Assembly (NCBI GenBank): GCA_006226425.1
Contig: SBGX01000026.1
Location: forward strand, 1-58,113
From: Bacteroidota bacterium
Lineage (GTDB): Bacteria > Bacteroidota > Bacteroidia > Flavobacteriales_D > Crocinitomicaceae
DNA: 58,113 bases
Direction: 5' to 3'
This document shows positions 44,494 through 52,659 of this stretch, piece by piece. The notes below the pieces were generated by a model. The model was not told where the DNA came from. It saw only the letters and a list, made by a program, of their open reading frames with translations, and did not search any database. The translations under genes were made by a program, and so were the position numbers. The stretch's first letter is position 1. Each line of letters opens with the position of its first letter.

Positions 44494-44514
44494 ATAATCA
44501 ATTGTTTTGATTAT
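44494..44514. promoter_or_regulatory. Inverted repeat, candidate OxyR operator
   Basis: ATAATCAA-N5-TTGATTAT is a perfect 8-bp inverted repeat in the oxyR-dps gap. It covers the TTTG at 44506-44509 that serves as the -33 element of dps, so a bound regulator would contact RNA polymerase directly. Confidence 0.65.
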
Positions 44515-44532
44515 CCTCTTTCCTCAACTTTG
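44506..44532 (+). promoter_or_regulatory. Promoter of dps
   Basis: TTTG at 44506-44509 and CAACTTTG at 44525-44532 (one mismatch from TAnnTTTG) start 19 bp apart, the usual Bacteroidota spacing. The imperfect -7 element fits a promoter needing an activator. Confidence 0.6.
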
Positions 44533-44552
44533 TAAAAGAAAAATCAAACACC

Positions 44553-44984
44553 ATGGAAAAGAAATTGAATCAATTACTCGCAAGCTACCAGGTCCACTAC
44601 CAAAATCTGAGATCATTGCACTGGAATATTAAAGGAAGTAACTTCTTTGAATTGCACCTGAAATACGAAGAATTATACACTAGAACACAAGATATTATTG
44701 ATGAGTTGGCCGAGCGAATTTTGGCTCTTGGCTTCCAACCCCTATCTCAATTCAGAACCTATTTGGAACATTCCGTCATCCCGGAAAACAAAATCATCGA
44801 GGATGGAAAAGAAGGAATGACCTACCTTGTCCAGGCTCAAGAAGCCCTTTTGAAATTGGAGCAGAACCTTTTGCAGGAAAGTGGGGAAGCTGACGATGAG
44901 GGAACCAATTCCCTGATGAGTGACCTCATCCGAGAAAAAGACAAAACGAGTTGGATGTTCCGGGCCTGGCTTGGACGTTCGTAA
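44553..44984 (+). CDS. dps: Dps-like ferritin, DNA-protection protein
   Basis: 143 residues. Twelve-subunit iron-storing protein that uses H2O2 to oxidise Fe2+. Inter-subunit ferroxidase ligands H23, H35, D50 and E54 keep the exact spacing of E. coli Dps (12, 15, 4). Core sequence LHWNIKGSNFFELHLKYEELY. There is no long lysine-rich N-terminal tail, so DNA binding is uncertain. Divergent from oxyR and followed after 69 bp by peroxiredoxin. Confidence 0.94.
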   Translation: MEKKLNQLLASYQVHYQNLRSLHWNIKGSNFFELHLKYEELYTRTQDIIDELAERILALGFQPLSQFRTYLEHSVIPENKIIEDGKEGMTYLVQAQEALLKLEQNLLQESGEADDEGTNSLMSDLIREKDKTSWMFRAWLGRS

Positions 44985-44987
44985 ACT

Positions 44988-45015
44988 TTTGGACTCGCTT
45001 ATTTGTTTAACTTTG
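44988..45015 (+). promoter_or_regulatory. Promoter of the peroxiredoxin gene
   Basis: TTTG (44988-44991) and TAACTTTG (45008-45015), 20 bp from start to start, match both halves of the Bacteroidota consensus. It lies within 3 bp of the dps stop, so peroxiredoxin has its own transcript. One of the best promoters in the window. Confidence 0.75.
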
Positions 45016-45053
45016 TAACAAATCGAAATAATAACATCAAATCATAACTTAAA

Positions 45054-45686
45054 ATGGGAGTATTAGTAGGAAAAAAAGCCCCTTCTTTCAAAGCGGCAGC
45101 AGTCGTAAACGGTGGTGAAATCGTTGAAAATTTTTCACTGGATCAATACCTGGGGAAAAATCATGTGGTATTGTTCTTTTATCCAAAAGATTTCACCTTT
45201 GTTTGTCCATCAGAATTACACGCTTTCCAGGAAAAACTAGCCGAGTTTGAAGCTCGTGGTGTGAAACTGGTTGCCTGTTCGACAGACACAGAAGAGTCGC
45301 ATTGGGCCTGGTTGCAAACACCTAAAAACAAAGGAGGGATCGAAGGAGTTAAATATCCGATTATCGCTGACACCAGCAAAACAATTTCCGAAGCTTACGG
45401 AGTGTTAGCCGGTGATTATGACTACAACATGGAAGGACAATTGACGGCTAGCGGACCAATGATCGCTTACCGTGGTCTGTTCCTGATCAACAAGGAAGGA
45501 ATCGTTATGCACCAATTGGTGAACTTCTTCCCGATCGGACGAAATGTTGATGAAGCCTTGCGTGTAGTGGATGCTCTTCAGTTCAACGAAGAACATGGAG
45601 AAGTTTGTCCGGCTAACTGGCAAAAAGGACAAGACGGAATGAAGGCTTCCTTTGAAGGAGTGGCTGAATACCTGTCGTCACACTAA
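45054..45686 (+). CDS. Typical 2-Cys peroxiredoxin
   Basis: 210 residues. Reduces H2O2 and organic peroxides. Peroxidatic C51 in FYPKDFTFVCPSELHAF and resolving C185 in GEVCPANWQ. Helper residues are visible (Thr48 in the active-site loop, Arg in IGRNVDEALR). This is Prx1/AhpC type with eukaryotic-like C-terminus. Next to dps and oxyR, so probably peroxide-inducible. The reductase partner (AhpF or thioredoxin) is not here. Confidence 0.95.
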   Translation: MGVLVGKKAPSFKAAAVVNGGEIVENFSLDQYLGKNHVVLFFYPKDFTFVCPSELHAFQEKLAEFEARGVKLVACSTDTEESHWAWLQTPKNKGGIEGVKYPIIADTSKTISEAYGVLAGDYDYNMEGQLTASGPMIAYRGLFLINKEGIVMHQLVNFFPIGRNVDEALRVVDALQFNEEHGEVCPANWQKGQDGMKASFEGVAEYLSSH

Positions 45687-45706
45687 TTTCAACATCGAAA
45701 TTGTTC

Positions 45707-45738
45707 AAACCCTCCCCTCTTAGGCGGAGGGTTTTTTT
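45707..45738 (+). terminator. Terminator after peroxiredoxin
   Basis: ACCCTCC and GGAGGGT pair around a 10-base loop and precede a run of seven T; 21 bp after the stop codon. Confidence 0.9.
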
Positions 45739-45797
45739 GTTGGTTCAATTGGCATTGTAATGCTCTATGAGTATGTTTGGCGAAGGAAATTAACAAC

Positions 45798-46373
45798 ATG
45801 AAAATAACTCCAAAAGCAAAAGTAGAGCAAGCACACATCGTCCTGCTCATTCTGGACTTCCTGCTTTTCTTTTTCCTGGGTTTTGTTCTTTTTCTGGCAG
45901 GCCCCTTCTTCCTGATCATAAGACTTCATCTTCATGGAGCGAAACATTCGGCTCCAAACAAGTTCGAACTAGGTCTTTTGGGCCAAATTTATGATCGCAA
46001 TGACGGTATTCTAAACGTCTGGATCATTGGTGCTCTTCTCTTTGGGATCCTTTTTTCCTCCTTCATGGTATGGCGGAAATTAAGAAAACCTCACTTAATC
46101 GCTATTGATCTTGAGGGTACGAATATGCTTCTTCAATATCAGACTCTAAGTGGCAAACATTCCAAAAAAGAAATTGGTCTTCAGGAAAACAGCATTCGTT
46201 ACATCTTCAAAAACGCCACCGAAAACTCTGAAGCCATCATAGAATTCATTGATGTCAAATCCCAAAAAAAATTGCTCTCGACTAAAAAAAGTAAATACTG
46301 GGAATACAAACATGATGTCAAGTCTTTACAAGAGCTTCGAGACTATTTAAATAAATTGAATATCTTAAGCTAA
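45798..46373 (+). CDS. Two-TM membrane protein of unknown function
   Basis: 191 residues from the ATG at 45798, preceded by GAAGGAAA as a possible ribosome site (a TTG seven codons upstream is less likely). Membrane segments at about 14-42 (IVLLILDFLLFFFLGFVLFLAG) and about 73-92 (VWIIGALLFGILFSSFMVW). The C-terminal ~95 residues are soluble and cytoplasmic by the positive-inside rule, with alternating strands like a PH-domain-type module (LIAIDLEGTNMLLQYQTLSG, KKEIGLQENSIRYIF). No family recognised. First of a group of orphan genes. Confidence 0.65.
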   Translation: MKITPKAKVEQAHIVLLILDFLLFFFLGFVLFLAGPFFLIIRLHLHGAKHSAPNKFELGLLGQIYDRNDGILNVWIIGALLFGILFSSFMVWRKLRKPHLIAIDLEGTNMLLQYQTLSGKHSKKEIGLQENSIRYIFKNATENSEAIIEFIDVKSQKKLLSTKKSKYWEYKHDVKSLQELRDYLNKLNILS

Positions 46374-46405
46374 TAAATAGTCCGATAAAAGTTAACTTCT
46401 AAACC

Positions 46406-48169
46406 GTGAATCGCATCGCAACACATATTTACCCGCTGATCCTTTTTTGCGCCTCTATTTTACTATTGTCTTTTTCCGGTACCACTCAATTTAATCCCTC
46501 CCGCTACGATTCCATCAAGCAACTGGACTCCAACATCCGCACGGCCTACAAGAAACAAAAAGTCTTTTACCTGAATCAGCTGGGAAAAAAGATGGCACGC
46601 GGAAAATTAGGTTCTACCCTCTTTTCCCATGGACAGGGAGCCCTAGTCAAAAGAAGGAAGATTTTTGTGGTCGATTCGCTTGGCTCGGTCGTTTCAAAAT
46701 ACTCAGATGATTATCAATTTCGACAATTTCAAAGCGTCCTCTACATTTCTCCAAAAGATAACGATTTAGGTTCAGATGAACAGATGTCAGGACGTTATCC
46801 TCGCTCGGACAAGGGAATCCACCGACACCTATTCATTAAAGGGGAGGAATTATTTGAAAATACTATTGACACTGTGTTTTTGCAACGACATTTATTGATG
46901 GTGCGGGTCAAGGAACATGGCTCATCCCCCAGTGTCGTGCCTATCCACTTTGCCGATGGAGAAATTATTCCTGGCGATTTTAGCCTCCTGGAACGGAGGG
47001 ATGACCTCCTCCTGATTCATGAAAAATACAACAAGGAGTTTACCACCTATTTCCCAAACCATGACCGTTGGTACAATGATATTGTGTCATATGATTCAAT
47101 CGAGAAAAATCACCTGGCTTTGAGGCGAAAACATGAAACCTTACTGTTAAATGCCCTGACCGCCGAACTCCTCTTGACCACCTGGAAAGAATCCACTTTT
47201 GATATTCGGAAGCACACGATTTTTGTTCTGAGTGAGGCTGGCCCCAAAGAACATCCGCACCTCCGTATCCACGATTTAAGTGGGCAACTTCTTGCTGATA
47301 AACTTCACTACGTCAGGGACCTGGATTCAAATCGCGTCGTCCTTCAAAAAGACGAACTCATGTACATCAGTGCGCTCAACGGAAAGGCACTCAGTAAAAG
47401 TTATCGGGCCATTGGCGAGGATACAAATGGTTACCGCGTAGTTTACGAAGGGTCTCATTACAGTTTTATCAATGATTCCACCTACGAACAAGTTCCTTTC
47501 TCCTATCCGGTGATTGCCATTCGTGAGGGAGATCTTCCCTCGAAAAGCAACTTCCTTCAGGAACTCTTTAGGGCTTTTCTCAAACTAACAACCTGGCCTC
47601 TGGCTATTATTAATTCAGGCTACAGAGAAGCCCTTTACGGTGACAATTCGAAAGACCTGGTCATCCTGGAACCCTCCAGTGGTTTTCATGACGGCCTTGC
47701 CAGAGTTTGTCTCATCGCCCCTCAGCACCGAGCGGACTCAGCCTCACTCATTATTACGTCTCTGGATCAACTGAATGCTTTCAATTATGTTGATATTCAC
47801 GGAAAACTCCTTAACGATCAAAAATACCTGAATTGTATTCCTTTTCGCAAGGGATTGGCCTGGGTAAAAAGCAAGAAAAAGAAAGGTGTTTTTCAAATCG
47901 ACACCCAGGGGAAGCGAATCGGCGCCAAAAAATATGATGATTTTGAGGTCGTCGAACATCAATTCGTAAAGGTCAAAAAACTGATCTGGGTGGATGGCTG
48001 GTTTTCTGATTACTGGGACACAATCGATGGGCTCTACGACCCGGATGGGAACAAGATTTTTGACTGCCGCTGTGATGCCGTGTTGTTTAAAAAGGAAGAA
48101 AACAAGTTTATCTGTTCGAAAGATGACCGTCGAATAAAAGAATTCCTGCTTCCCAATCCGAATGATTAA
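46406..48169 (+). CDS. Exported protein with C-terminal WG-like repeats
   Basis: 587 residues from a GTG at 46406; no ATG is available before the signal sequence HIYPLILFCASILLLSFSG, so GTG is taken. Beta-rich throughout. The last ~150 residues carry WG-type repeats: FHDGLARVCLI, YVDIHGKLLND, FRKGLAWVKSKKKKGVFQID and GLYDPDGNKIFD. WG repeats are a bacterial surface or periplasmic module of unknown use. In a plus-strand run of unknown envelope proteins, 33 bp after the previous gene. Confidence 0.7.
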   Translation: MNRIATHIYPLILFCASILLLSFSGTTQFNPSRYDSIKQLDSNIRTAYKKQKVFYLNQLGKKMARGKLGSTLFSHGQGALVKRRKIFVVDSLGSVVSKYSDDYQFRQFQSVLYISPKDNDLGSDEQMSGRYPRSDKGIHRHLFIKGEELFENTIDTVFLQRHLLMVRVKEHGSSPSVVPIHFADGEIIPGDFSLLERRDDLLLIHEKYNKEFTTYFPNHDRWYNDIVSYDSIEKNHLALRRKHETLLLNALTAELLLTTWKESTFDIRKHTIFVLSEAGPKEHPHLRIHDLSGQLLADKLHYVRDLDSNRVVLQKDELMYISALNGKALSKSYRAIGEDTNGYRVVYEGSHYSFINDSTYEQVPFSYPVIAIREGDLPSKSNFLQELFRAFLKLTTWPLAIINSGYREALYGDNSKDLVILEPSSGFHDGLARVCLIAPQHRADSASLIITSLDQLNAFNYVDIHGKLLNDQKYLNCIPFRKGLAWVKSKKKKGVFQIDTQGKRIGAKKYDDFEVVEHQFVKVKKLIWVDGWFSDYWDTIDGLYDPDGNKIFDCRCDAVLFKKEENKFICSKDDRRIKEFLLPNPND

Positions 48170-48193
48170 TTTACTTCTCTGAAAGCCGAATCC

Positions 48194-48784
48194 ATGAAAC
48201 AACTCTTATTCCATTTTCCCATATTGTGCCTGTTTCTTTATGCTTGTCAAACGGAACCGCAAAGTCAGGAAAAACAAGTCACCCCTACACCAGATAATGA
48301 TTGTCTTTTCGACATAGAACAAATCGGAAAGGGGGCCGACAAAGGTTCATCGGTGGAATTCATTGGTCTCTTTGAAAATATCGAAAACACGGGTGAACAC
48401 AGCTACGGTTATGCCATTAGTCTTTGGATGATTGATCAGCAAATTTTGGGCTTCCTCAGCATCTATTCCGGAAGTATGGAACCAGATCGACAAGGGCCTG
48501 TTATTCGTGGACAAATTCACCAGGATAGTCTTTCTTTTGTGGCCTGGACCAAAATGAACAAGGGAACTGGAGGTTGGGAAGGCTCAGAAGTCCAGTTGTT
48601 TTCGTTTACCGGAAAAAAGGGTACTAAAAAATTAAGTGGACAACTGAGCTTTTTCCATTGCGACAAAAAAGAAGCTGAAAAAATGGAAAACCTTGAACTT
48701 CCCCTTTCCGATTTGTGGGATTTCAAGAGTTTCCCTAATTTATCTGCCTGGAAGGACGAATACGCCTATCGCTTAGCATATTGA
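48194..48784 (+). CDS. Lipoprotein of unknown function
   Basis: 196 residues. Lipobox CLFLYAC with Cys at about 18, then a polar spacer. The body is beta-rich (SSVEFIGLFENIENTGEHS, GYAISLWMIDQQILGFLSIYSG, GTKKLSGQLSFFHCDKKE) and looks like a small barrel or lipocalin-like fold, but no family is recognised. Starts 24 bp after the WG-repeat gene. Confidence 0.65.
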   Translation: MKQLLFHFPILCLFLYACQTEPQSQEKQVTPTPDNDCLFDIEQIGKGADKGSSVEFIGLFENIENTGEHSYGYAISLWMIDQQILGFLSIYSGSMEPDRQGPVIRGQIHQDSLSFVAWTKMNKGTGGWEGSEVQLFSFTGKKGTKKLSGQLSFFHCDKKEAEKMENLELPLSDLWDFKSFPNLSAWKDEYAYRLAY

Positions 48785-48868
48785 AAATAGGCTCTATCTT
48801 TCCGACTCAAATTTTTCCATTTCATTCGCTATTTTTCTAGGTCCTGTTAAATTCCCTAACTTTAGAAC

Positions 48869-49639
48869 ATGATCAAAGGAGTGGCCCTCTTCATACCTCT
48901 TTTCTTTCTTTTCGCCTGCGAGACTTCAAGTAAAAAGCGTGAAGGATCAATCAATTCCGGGCGGAAAGATCTACCTGATTCCGTCCGAATCAGGAAGCTG
49001 GTACTGGAGCAATACCTCCTTCGAGATACCGTGTTGAATCAGGCTACCGCAAAAATGGAAGAAGTTCGTTTTCAGTCTGGCGACATTGCCTGTCAATTGG
49101 AGTTGAACGGCGACTCTTTCCCAGATTATTTTGTCGTTACTCATGACATGGGCGGACCAACCAGTGGCCATTTCCATGATGGAAAAACCGGAGCAGAAAT
49201 TCCCCTGACTCCGGAACACGAATACATCCTTTCCCGGCCTGGAGTGGACATCGAACATCGCATACTTCAGATCAACTCTTCCGATGGTCATAAGGAACTA
49301 TTGGTCCGGACTGGAGGAGGAGGCACCCTCGGAAACTATTTTGATTGTACGATCTATCGTTATGACCGATCCACCGCAAAAATGAAAGCGATTTTCCAGG
49401 AGAACATTTCTTCTTTTGTCTGGGAAGACAATCTGAAAGATGAAAAAAAACTAGCCGTCAACTACATCGACGCGAACTACCCCAATAAAAGTTCATATGA
49501 TACCATTCGGGTGCGTCCGGGAAAACTGATCAGTTCGGAAGATCGATACAGCATTCAGATATTACCTCTAAAAGCCAGGGAAGTTCGTACATACGTATTC
49601 CATCCCGAGGAAAACCAGTTCAAAGAAATCACGAAATGA
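48869..49639 (+). CDS. Lipoprotein of unknown function
   Basis: 256 residues. Lipobox FFLFACE. Mature part contains CQLELNGDSFPDYFVVTHD, resembling the aspartate-rich 'DGxPDYxV' phrase of VCBS-like or hypothetical secreted proteins, and a glycine-rich RTGGGGTLGNYFD. TAACTTTA at 48857 is a weak -7 match close to the ATG. The stop overlaps the next lipoprotein start by 4 bp (ATGA), so the two are coupled. Confidence 0.65.
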   Translation: MIKGVALFIPLFFLFACETSSKKREGSINSGRKDLPDSVRIRKLVLEQYLLRDTVLNQATAKMEEVRFQSGDIACQLELNGDSFPDYFVVTHDMGGPTSGHFHDGKTGAEIPLTPEHEYILSRPGVDIEHRILQINSSDGHKELLVRTGGGGTLGNYFDCTIYRYDRSTAKMKAIFQENISSFVWEDNLKDEKKLAVNYIDANYPNKSSYDTIRVRPGKLISSEDRYSIQILPLKAREVRTYVFHPEENQFKEITK

Positions 49640-50286
49640 TCCGCTTGATCCCCTTCATATCACTGTTACTTGTTCTATTTGCCTGTCAACAGCCGGAAAG
49701 CAACAGGAAAAAGAAGCTTGTTCCCCAAAAAATTCCTGCTCCAAAGGCTCAAATTGTCCCGCAACGACCAGACTCACTTTCTATTTACTTCAAAAATCCA
49801 ATCGATTTTTATGCTCTGAAAAAGCAAACCCGCATGCTCAACTCCGGATGGTTTCATGTGGGAAAACGTTTTTTTCGTGCCAAAGACAGCAACGAAGTTT
49901 ATTTTGATTACTGGGCCTATGAATTCGACACAAAAGACCCCAAAAGGCATCGTGATCGCGCCCTCACATTTCGAACGATCAAGCCCTTTTCATCCCCAAG
50001 AGAGCGATATTACGAAACAGACAACGAAACCCTGGTCGGGATCAAGTCGCGGGTCGTCTATCCGGCTTTGGGTCCGTCCAATTTTGTAGGTCTTCAAAAA
50101 GAACAAATCCTTCGTCGCTTTGGCCCTCCGATGATCGAACGGGGTAATTACATTGGATACTTCCGCGGAGAACAACTCCTGCTCTTTCAATTGAACGAGG
50201 AGCGCATTCAATGGTTCAAGTATTTTTATTTGCGTGATCCCGTGAAAGAACCCACACAGATTCCAAAAATCTTTTACAAGTGGTAA
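49636..50286 (+). CDS. Lipoprotein of unknown function
   Basis: 216 residues. Lipobox LLVLFAC followed by a basic, proline-rich spacer (ESNRKKKLVPQKIPAPK). The C-terminal half has GPSNFVGLQKEQILRRFGPP, then YIGYFRGEQLLLFQLNEERI, a pattern like the SmpA/OmlA/BamE type of beta-alpha lipoprotein fold, where a 'G.s.e.v...lG.P' phrase is common; I offer this as a weak hint. Overlaps the previous gene by 4 bp. Confidence 0.65.
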   Translation: MIRLIPFISLLLVLFACQQPESNRKKKLVPQKIPAPKAQIVPQRPDSLSIYFKNPIDFYALKKQTRMLNSGWFHVGKRFFRAKDSNEVYFDYWAYEFDTKDPKRHRDRALTFRTIKPFSSPRERYYETDNETLVGIKSRVVYPALGPSNFVGLQKEQILRRFGPPMIERGNYIGYFRGEQLLLFQLNEERIQWFKYFYLRDPVKEPTQIPKIFYKW

Positions 50287-50309
50287 GCATTTACTTTTGC
50301 TGAGGCACT

Positions 50310-50783
50310 CTAAAAATGACTTTTGTAACGTTCCCGGAGTTTCTCCCGTTCTCGTCGCGCATCTGCTTCTGAATCAAATACGTAGCATTTTCGTTGAACC
50401 ACTCCACGAATCGTTGAATGTTTCTCTCTTCTAAGAATCGTTTCTACGCTATCCAAAAAGTGATATTCAAAATCTTTCGAATAAGTTGCTGTCTTCTTGA
50501 TCTCCGAAAATCTACTTACATCATAAGCCGGGAGCAGGGCTTTTTGTGAAACAGACATGCCTCCAACCCTGAGCCAAATGAAGGAAAATACATACTTCTC
50601 AGGCTGATCTTTGTACATCGCTTTCTTTGTCACATCATACTTTTCCTGCAACAGGGATTTTTGCTCCTGTAAGTCCTGGTTCATTTGCCTGATGGCTAAC
50701 TCTCTTTTATCCGTTTCTTCAGAGCATCCGAGTAGAAGCAGACACGGTAATATCGTCCATTTAATCAGGGAATGCATGCGCAT
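50310..50783 (-). CDS. Coiled-coil lipoprotein, copy 2 of a tandem pair
   Basis: 157 residues from the ATG at 50783 (ATG at 50777 also possible). Lipobox LLLLGC, then a coiled-coil stretch (AIRQMNQDLQEQKSLLQEKY), then a globular part opening KYVFSFIWLRVGG and ending in a basic helix DARREREKLRERYKSHF. The upstream gene has the same layout and size; the two frames overlap by 23 bp. Convergent with the preceding plus-strand lipoprotein gene. Confidence 0.6.
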   Translation of the reverse strand: MRMHSLIKWTILPCLLLLGCSEETDKRELAIRQMNQDLQEQKSLLQEKYDVTKKAMYKDQPEKYVFSFIWLRVGGMSVSQKALLPAYDVSRFSEIKKTATYSKDFEYHFLDSVETILRREKHSTIRGVVQRKCYVFDSEADARREREKLRERYKSHF

Positions 50784-51228
50784 CAATCAGTTTAGTTTTT
50801 GCCTCATAGGCCTGTTTCATTGTTATATATGAATGCAGTTCAGGGTTCTGAACACTTTTAAGAAAAGGACCTTTGATTTCCTTTATTTCCCCTTCCAGTT
50901 CTTTCAAAAAGAGGCTTTCGTCAAAAACTTCGAAATCATACACTTTTTGGATGGGAGAAAGGTGTACAAAACGATATGTACCTCCCGGAAAGGTTTTCTT
51001 TGCCGGATCGTAACTCGCCCCACTTTCATAAATGAGCGAGGCAAAAACAAAACGAGTCTGAATTCCCTGATCATCAGCCTCCAGCTTCTTTATGTCCATT
51101 TCCAATTGACGAATGTCCTCCCTCAACGTCCTGTTCTCTTCTTTCAGCCAAAAATCAGATCGAGCGGGTTTTTCCTGGCAGGAAAACAACAGTGACGAAA
51201 CAAGAATCAGGAAAAGTATGAACTTCAT
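50761..51228 (-). CDS. Coiled-coil lipoprotein, copy 1 of a tandem pair
   Basis: 155 residues from the ATG at 51228, chosen because it opens a signal peptide with lipobox (KFILFLILVSSLLFSC); a longer frame begins 16 codons upstream. Then a coiled coil (ENRTLREDIRQLEMDIKKLE), a globular part opening RFVFASLIYESGAS and a C-terminal helix (TMKQAYEAKTKLIDAH). Same order of parts as the next gene downstream. Function unknown. Confidence 0.6.
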   Translation of the reverse strand: MKFILFLILVSSLLFSCQEKPARSDFWLKEENRTLREDIRQLEMDIKKLEADDQGIQTRFVFASLIYESGASYDPAKKTFPGGTYRFVHLSPIQKVYDFEVFDESLFLKELEGEIKEIKGPFLKSVQNPELHSYITMKQAYEAKTKLIDAHAFPD

Positions 51229-51506
51229 CAAACAGGGATATCTTCCTGTTAAAGATACCAAAATGATCGAGATCATTGCTTATCATTAAACAAGGCCTTG
51301 AACTTCTGACAATGGACTTCTTATTTTCCCTTCCTGAAATGGTCCTGCCGGTACTGTCCATAGTAAATCCAGGATTTTCCCAGGAAAAGGGTGAAGCAAA
51401 GTAACTGTGAAAATAGTATGCAGCCCTACACAAACGGAATTACAAAAGGGTTCGTGCTCATTTGCTTTTTTCCTATATTTGTTTCAACTCTATCAAATAC
51501 CATTCT
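51229..51506. other. Intergenic region between divergent genes
   Basis: 278 bp. It carries the promoter of the cysteine-rich lipoprotein gene near its right end. The rest holds short open frames on the minus strand with no signal peptide or recognisable motif. I see no RNA gene or repeat. Confidence 0.4.
51474..51481 (+). promoter_or_regulatory. -7 element of the cysteine-rich lipoprotein gene
   Basis: TATATTTG matches TAnnTTTG exactly, 25 bp before the ATG at 51507. It lies inside the longer frame that opens at 51462, which supports the downstream start. Confidence 0.55.
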
Positions 51507-52247
51507 ATGAACAAAGCCTTGACCCTAGCACTTTCTTTGTTGATTTTTATCTCTTGCAACAAAAACGCAAGCCACGTTGATTCCGTTAAATTTGAAAATC
51601 CTTATTCTTCTTTTGGTCAGCAACACAATGATTTATTGATACTGGCAAATAAAAATCAAGATAAGTCTACAAAATCCTTAGAATCCATTTTTAATGCAAT
51701 GGTAACACTTGTAGAAAAAAATAACAACGAAAAATATGAGCTAAGCCTAGATGAAACGCTTGAAATCATTGAAAAATTTAATGGGGAGACGATCTCTTCA
51801 TACGCCAAGCAACTCAATCAAGATGCGCTTATTAATGAAGGGCAATTAAAAAAACTCATTGAATTAGATGGTATTCTGGCAACCGAAAGTTCTGAACAAA
51901 ATATGATCAAAGAAATCCGTGATTTTGATTTCTCTGTTGCGAATGACAACAGCATGACGGAGCCAGAAAAGAAATTAATTTACATCGCTTCTTCGGTGGC
52001 AAGAAGTAGTAGCGAATTTTGGGCGTCAAACCAAAACACTTTTTTAAATGACAATGGAAACAAAGCAAGCTGTAAGCGCAGGTGGTGTATTGCAGCTCTA
52101 GATGTCGTTGGAGCTGTGGCAGGGGCAGTGGGCATTTCAGGCACACCGATTGTTGATGCCGTAGTGTTATCAGCTCTTGCTTCGGTTGCCGGTAAGTGCT
52201 GTTTTTGTTGCCCTGGATCTTGCCCGAATGTTGAAGGGTTATGTTAA
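51507..52247 (+). CDS. Cysteine-rich lipoprotein with glycine-zipper-like C-terminus
   Basis: 246 residues from the ATG at 51507. Signal peptide and lipobox IFISC (Cys17). N-terminal phrase FENPYSSFGQQHNDLL, then a helical, lysine- and asparagine-rich middle. The last 58 residues hold eight Cys: C189, C194, C231, C232, C234, C235, C239 and C246, with a small-residue stretch between them (LDVVGAVAGAVGI at about 198-210, then VLSALASVAGKCC). I recall a Bacteroidota family with an NPY...G..HN start and a glycine-zipper end, but this form with a double-Cys knot-like tail I do not recognise. AT-rich compared with its neighbours, with AAA/AAT-rich codons. Confidence 0.7.
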   Translation: MNKALTLALSLLIFISCNKNASHVDSVKFENPYSSFGQQHNDLLILANKNQDKSTKSLESIFNAMVTLVEKNNNEKYELSLDETLEIIEKFNGETISSYAKQLNQDALINEGQLKKLIELDGILATESSEQNMIKEIRDFDFSVANDNSMTEPEKKLIYIASSVARSSSEFWASNQNTFLNDNGNKASCKRRWCIAALDVVGAVAGAVGISGTPIVDAVVLSALASVAGKCCFCCPGSCPNVEGLC

Positions 52248-52257
52248 ATTTAGCTTT

Positions 52258-52659
52258 ATGACAAAATTTTCTCTTGTTTTAGCTTTTACATTATCTACGT
52301 TGGCAATTGTTCATGGGCAGTCAACAAATGATTCCATCACTATTCATGTCTACCGGCCTTACGCCTTTTTGGGTAGTTTAGCTCCGATAAAAATCAAAAT
52401 CAACGATCAGATTTATCGCGTTTGGAACAATCGGAGTTATCGTATTCGCATGGCCAATACAGACCTAAATATTACTACAAAATCACTTTTTAGAAAAAAA
52501 GTCTTGTTGCAACAAAGTGAAACTCCGTCTGATCTTTACATCAATTGCAAACAGATCGTTACGTTCAGATTAGGTCCTGAATTTAATCTCGAAGAAGAAG
52601 GTAGTGCCCTTCCGAAAATTGAAAAAATTGAAAAAAGACATCCGAAGATAACAAAGTAG
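52258..52659 (+). CDS. Small secreted protein, DUF2846-like
   Basis: 133 residues from the ATG at 52258. Signal peptide MTKFSLVLAFTLSTLAIVHGQ. The body ITIHVYRPYAFLGSLAPIKIKIN then YRVWNNRSYRIRM has the strand pattern of DUF2846-type proteins (a beta-sandwich with 'YRP..f.gs....v.vNg'), but the match is by eye. Starts 10 bp after the cysteine-rich lipoprotein and is probably co-transcribed; the same AT-rich composition. Confidence 0.6.
   Translation: MTKFSLVLAFTLSTLAIVHGQSTNDSITIHVYRPYAFLGSLAPIKIKINDQIYRVWNNRSYRIRMANTDLNITTKSLFRKKVLLQQSETPSDLYINCKQIVTFRLGPEFNLEEEGSALPKIEKIEKRHPKITK

Noticed and set aside
51155-51433. A 92-codon minus-strand frame in the gap before the cysteine-rich lipoprotein, with short phrases resembling MORN repeats in another frame
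   Set aside because: No signal peptide, no start context and no consistent domain in any one frame; too short to call a pseudogene.
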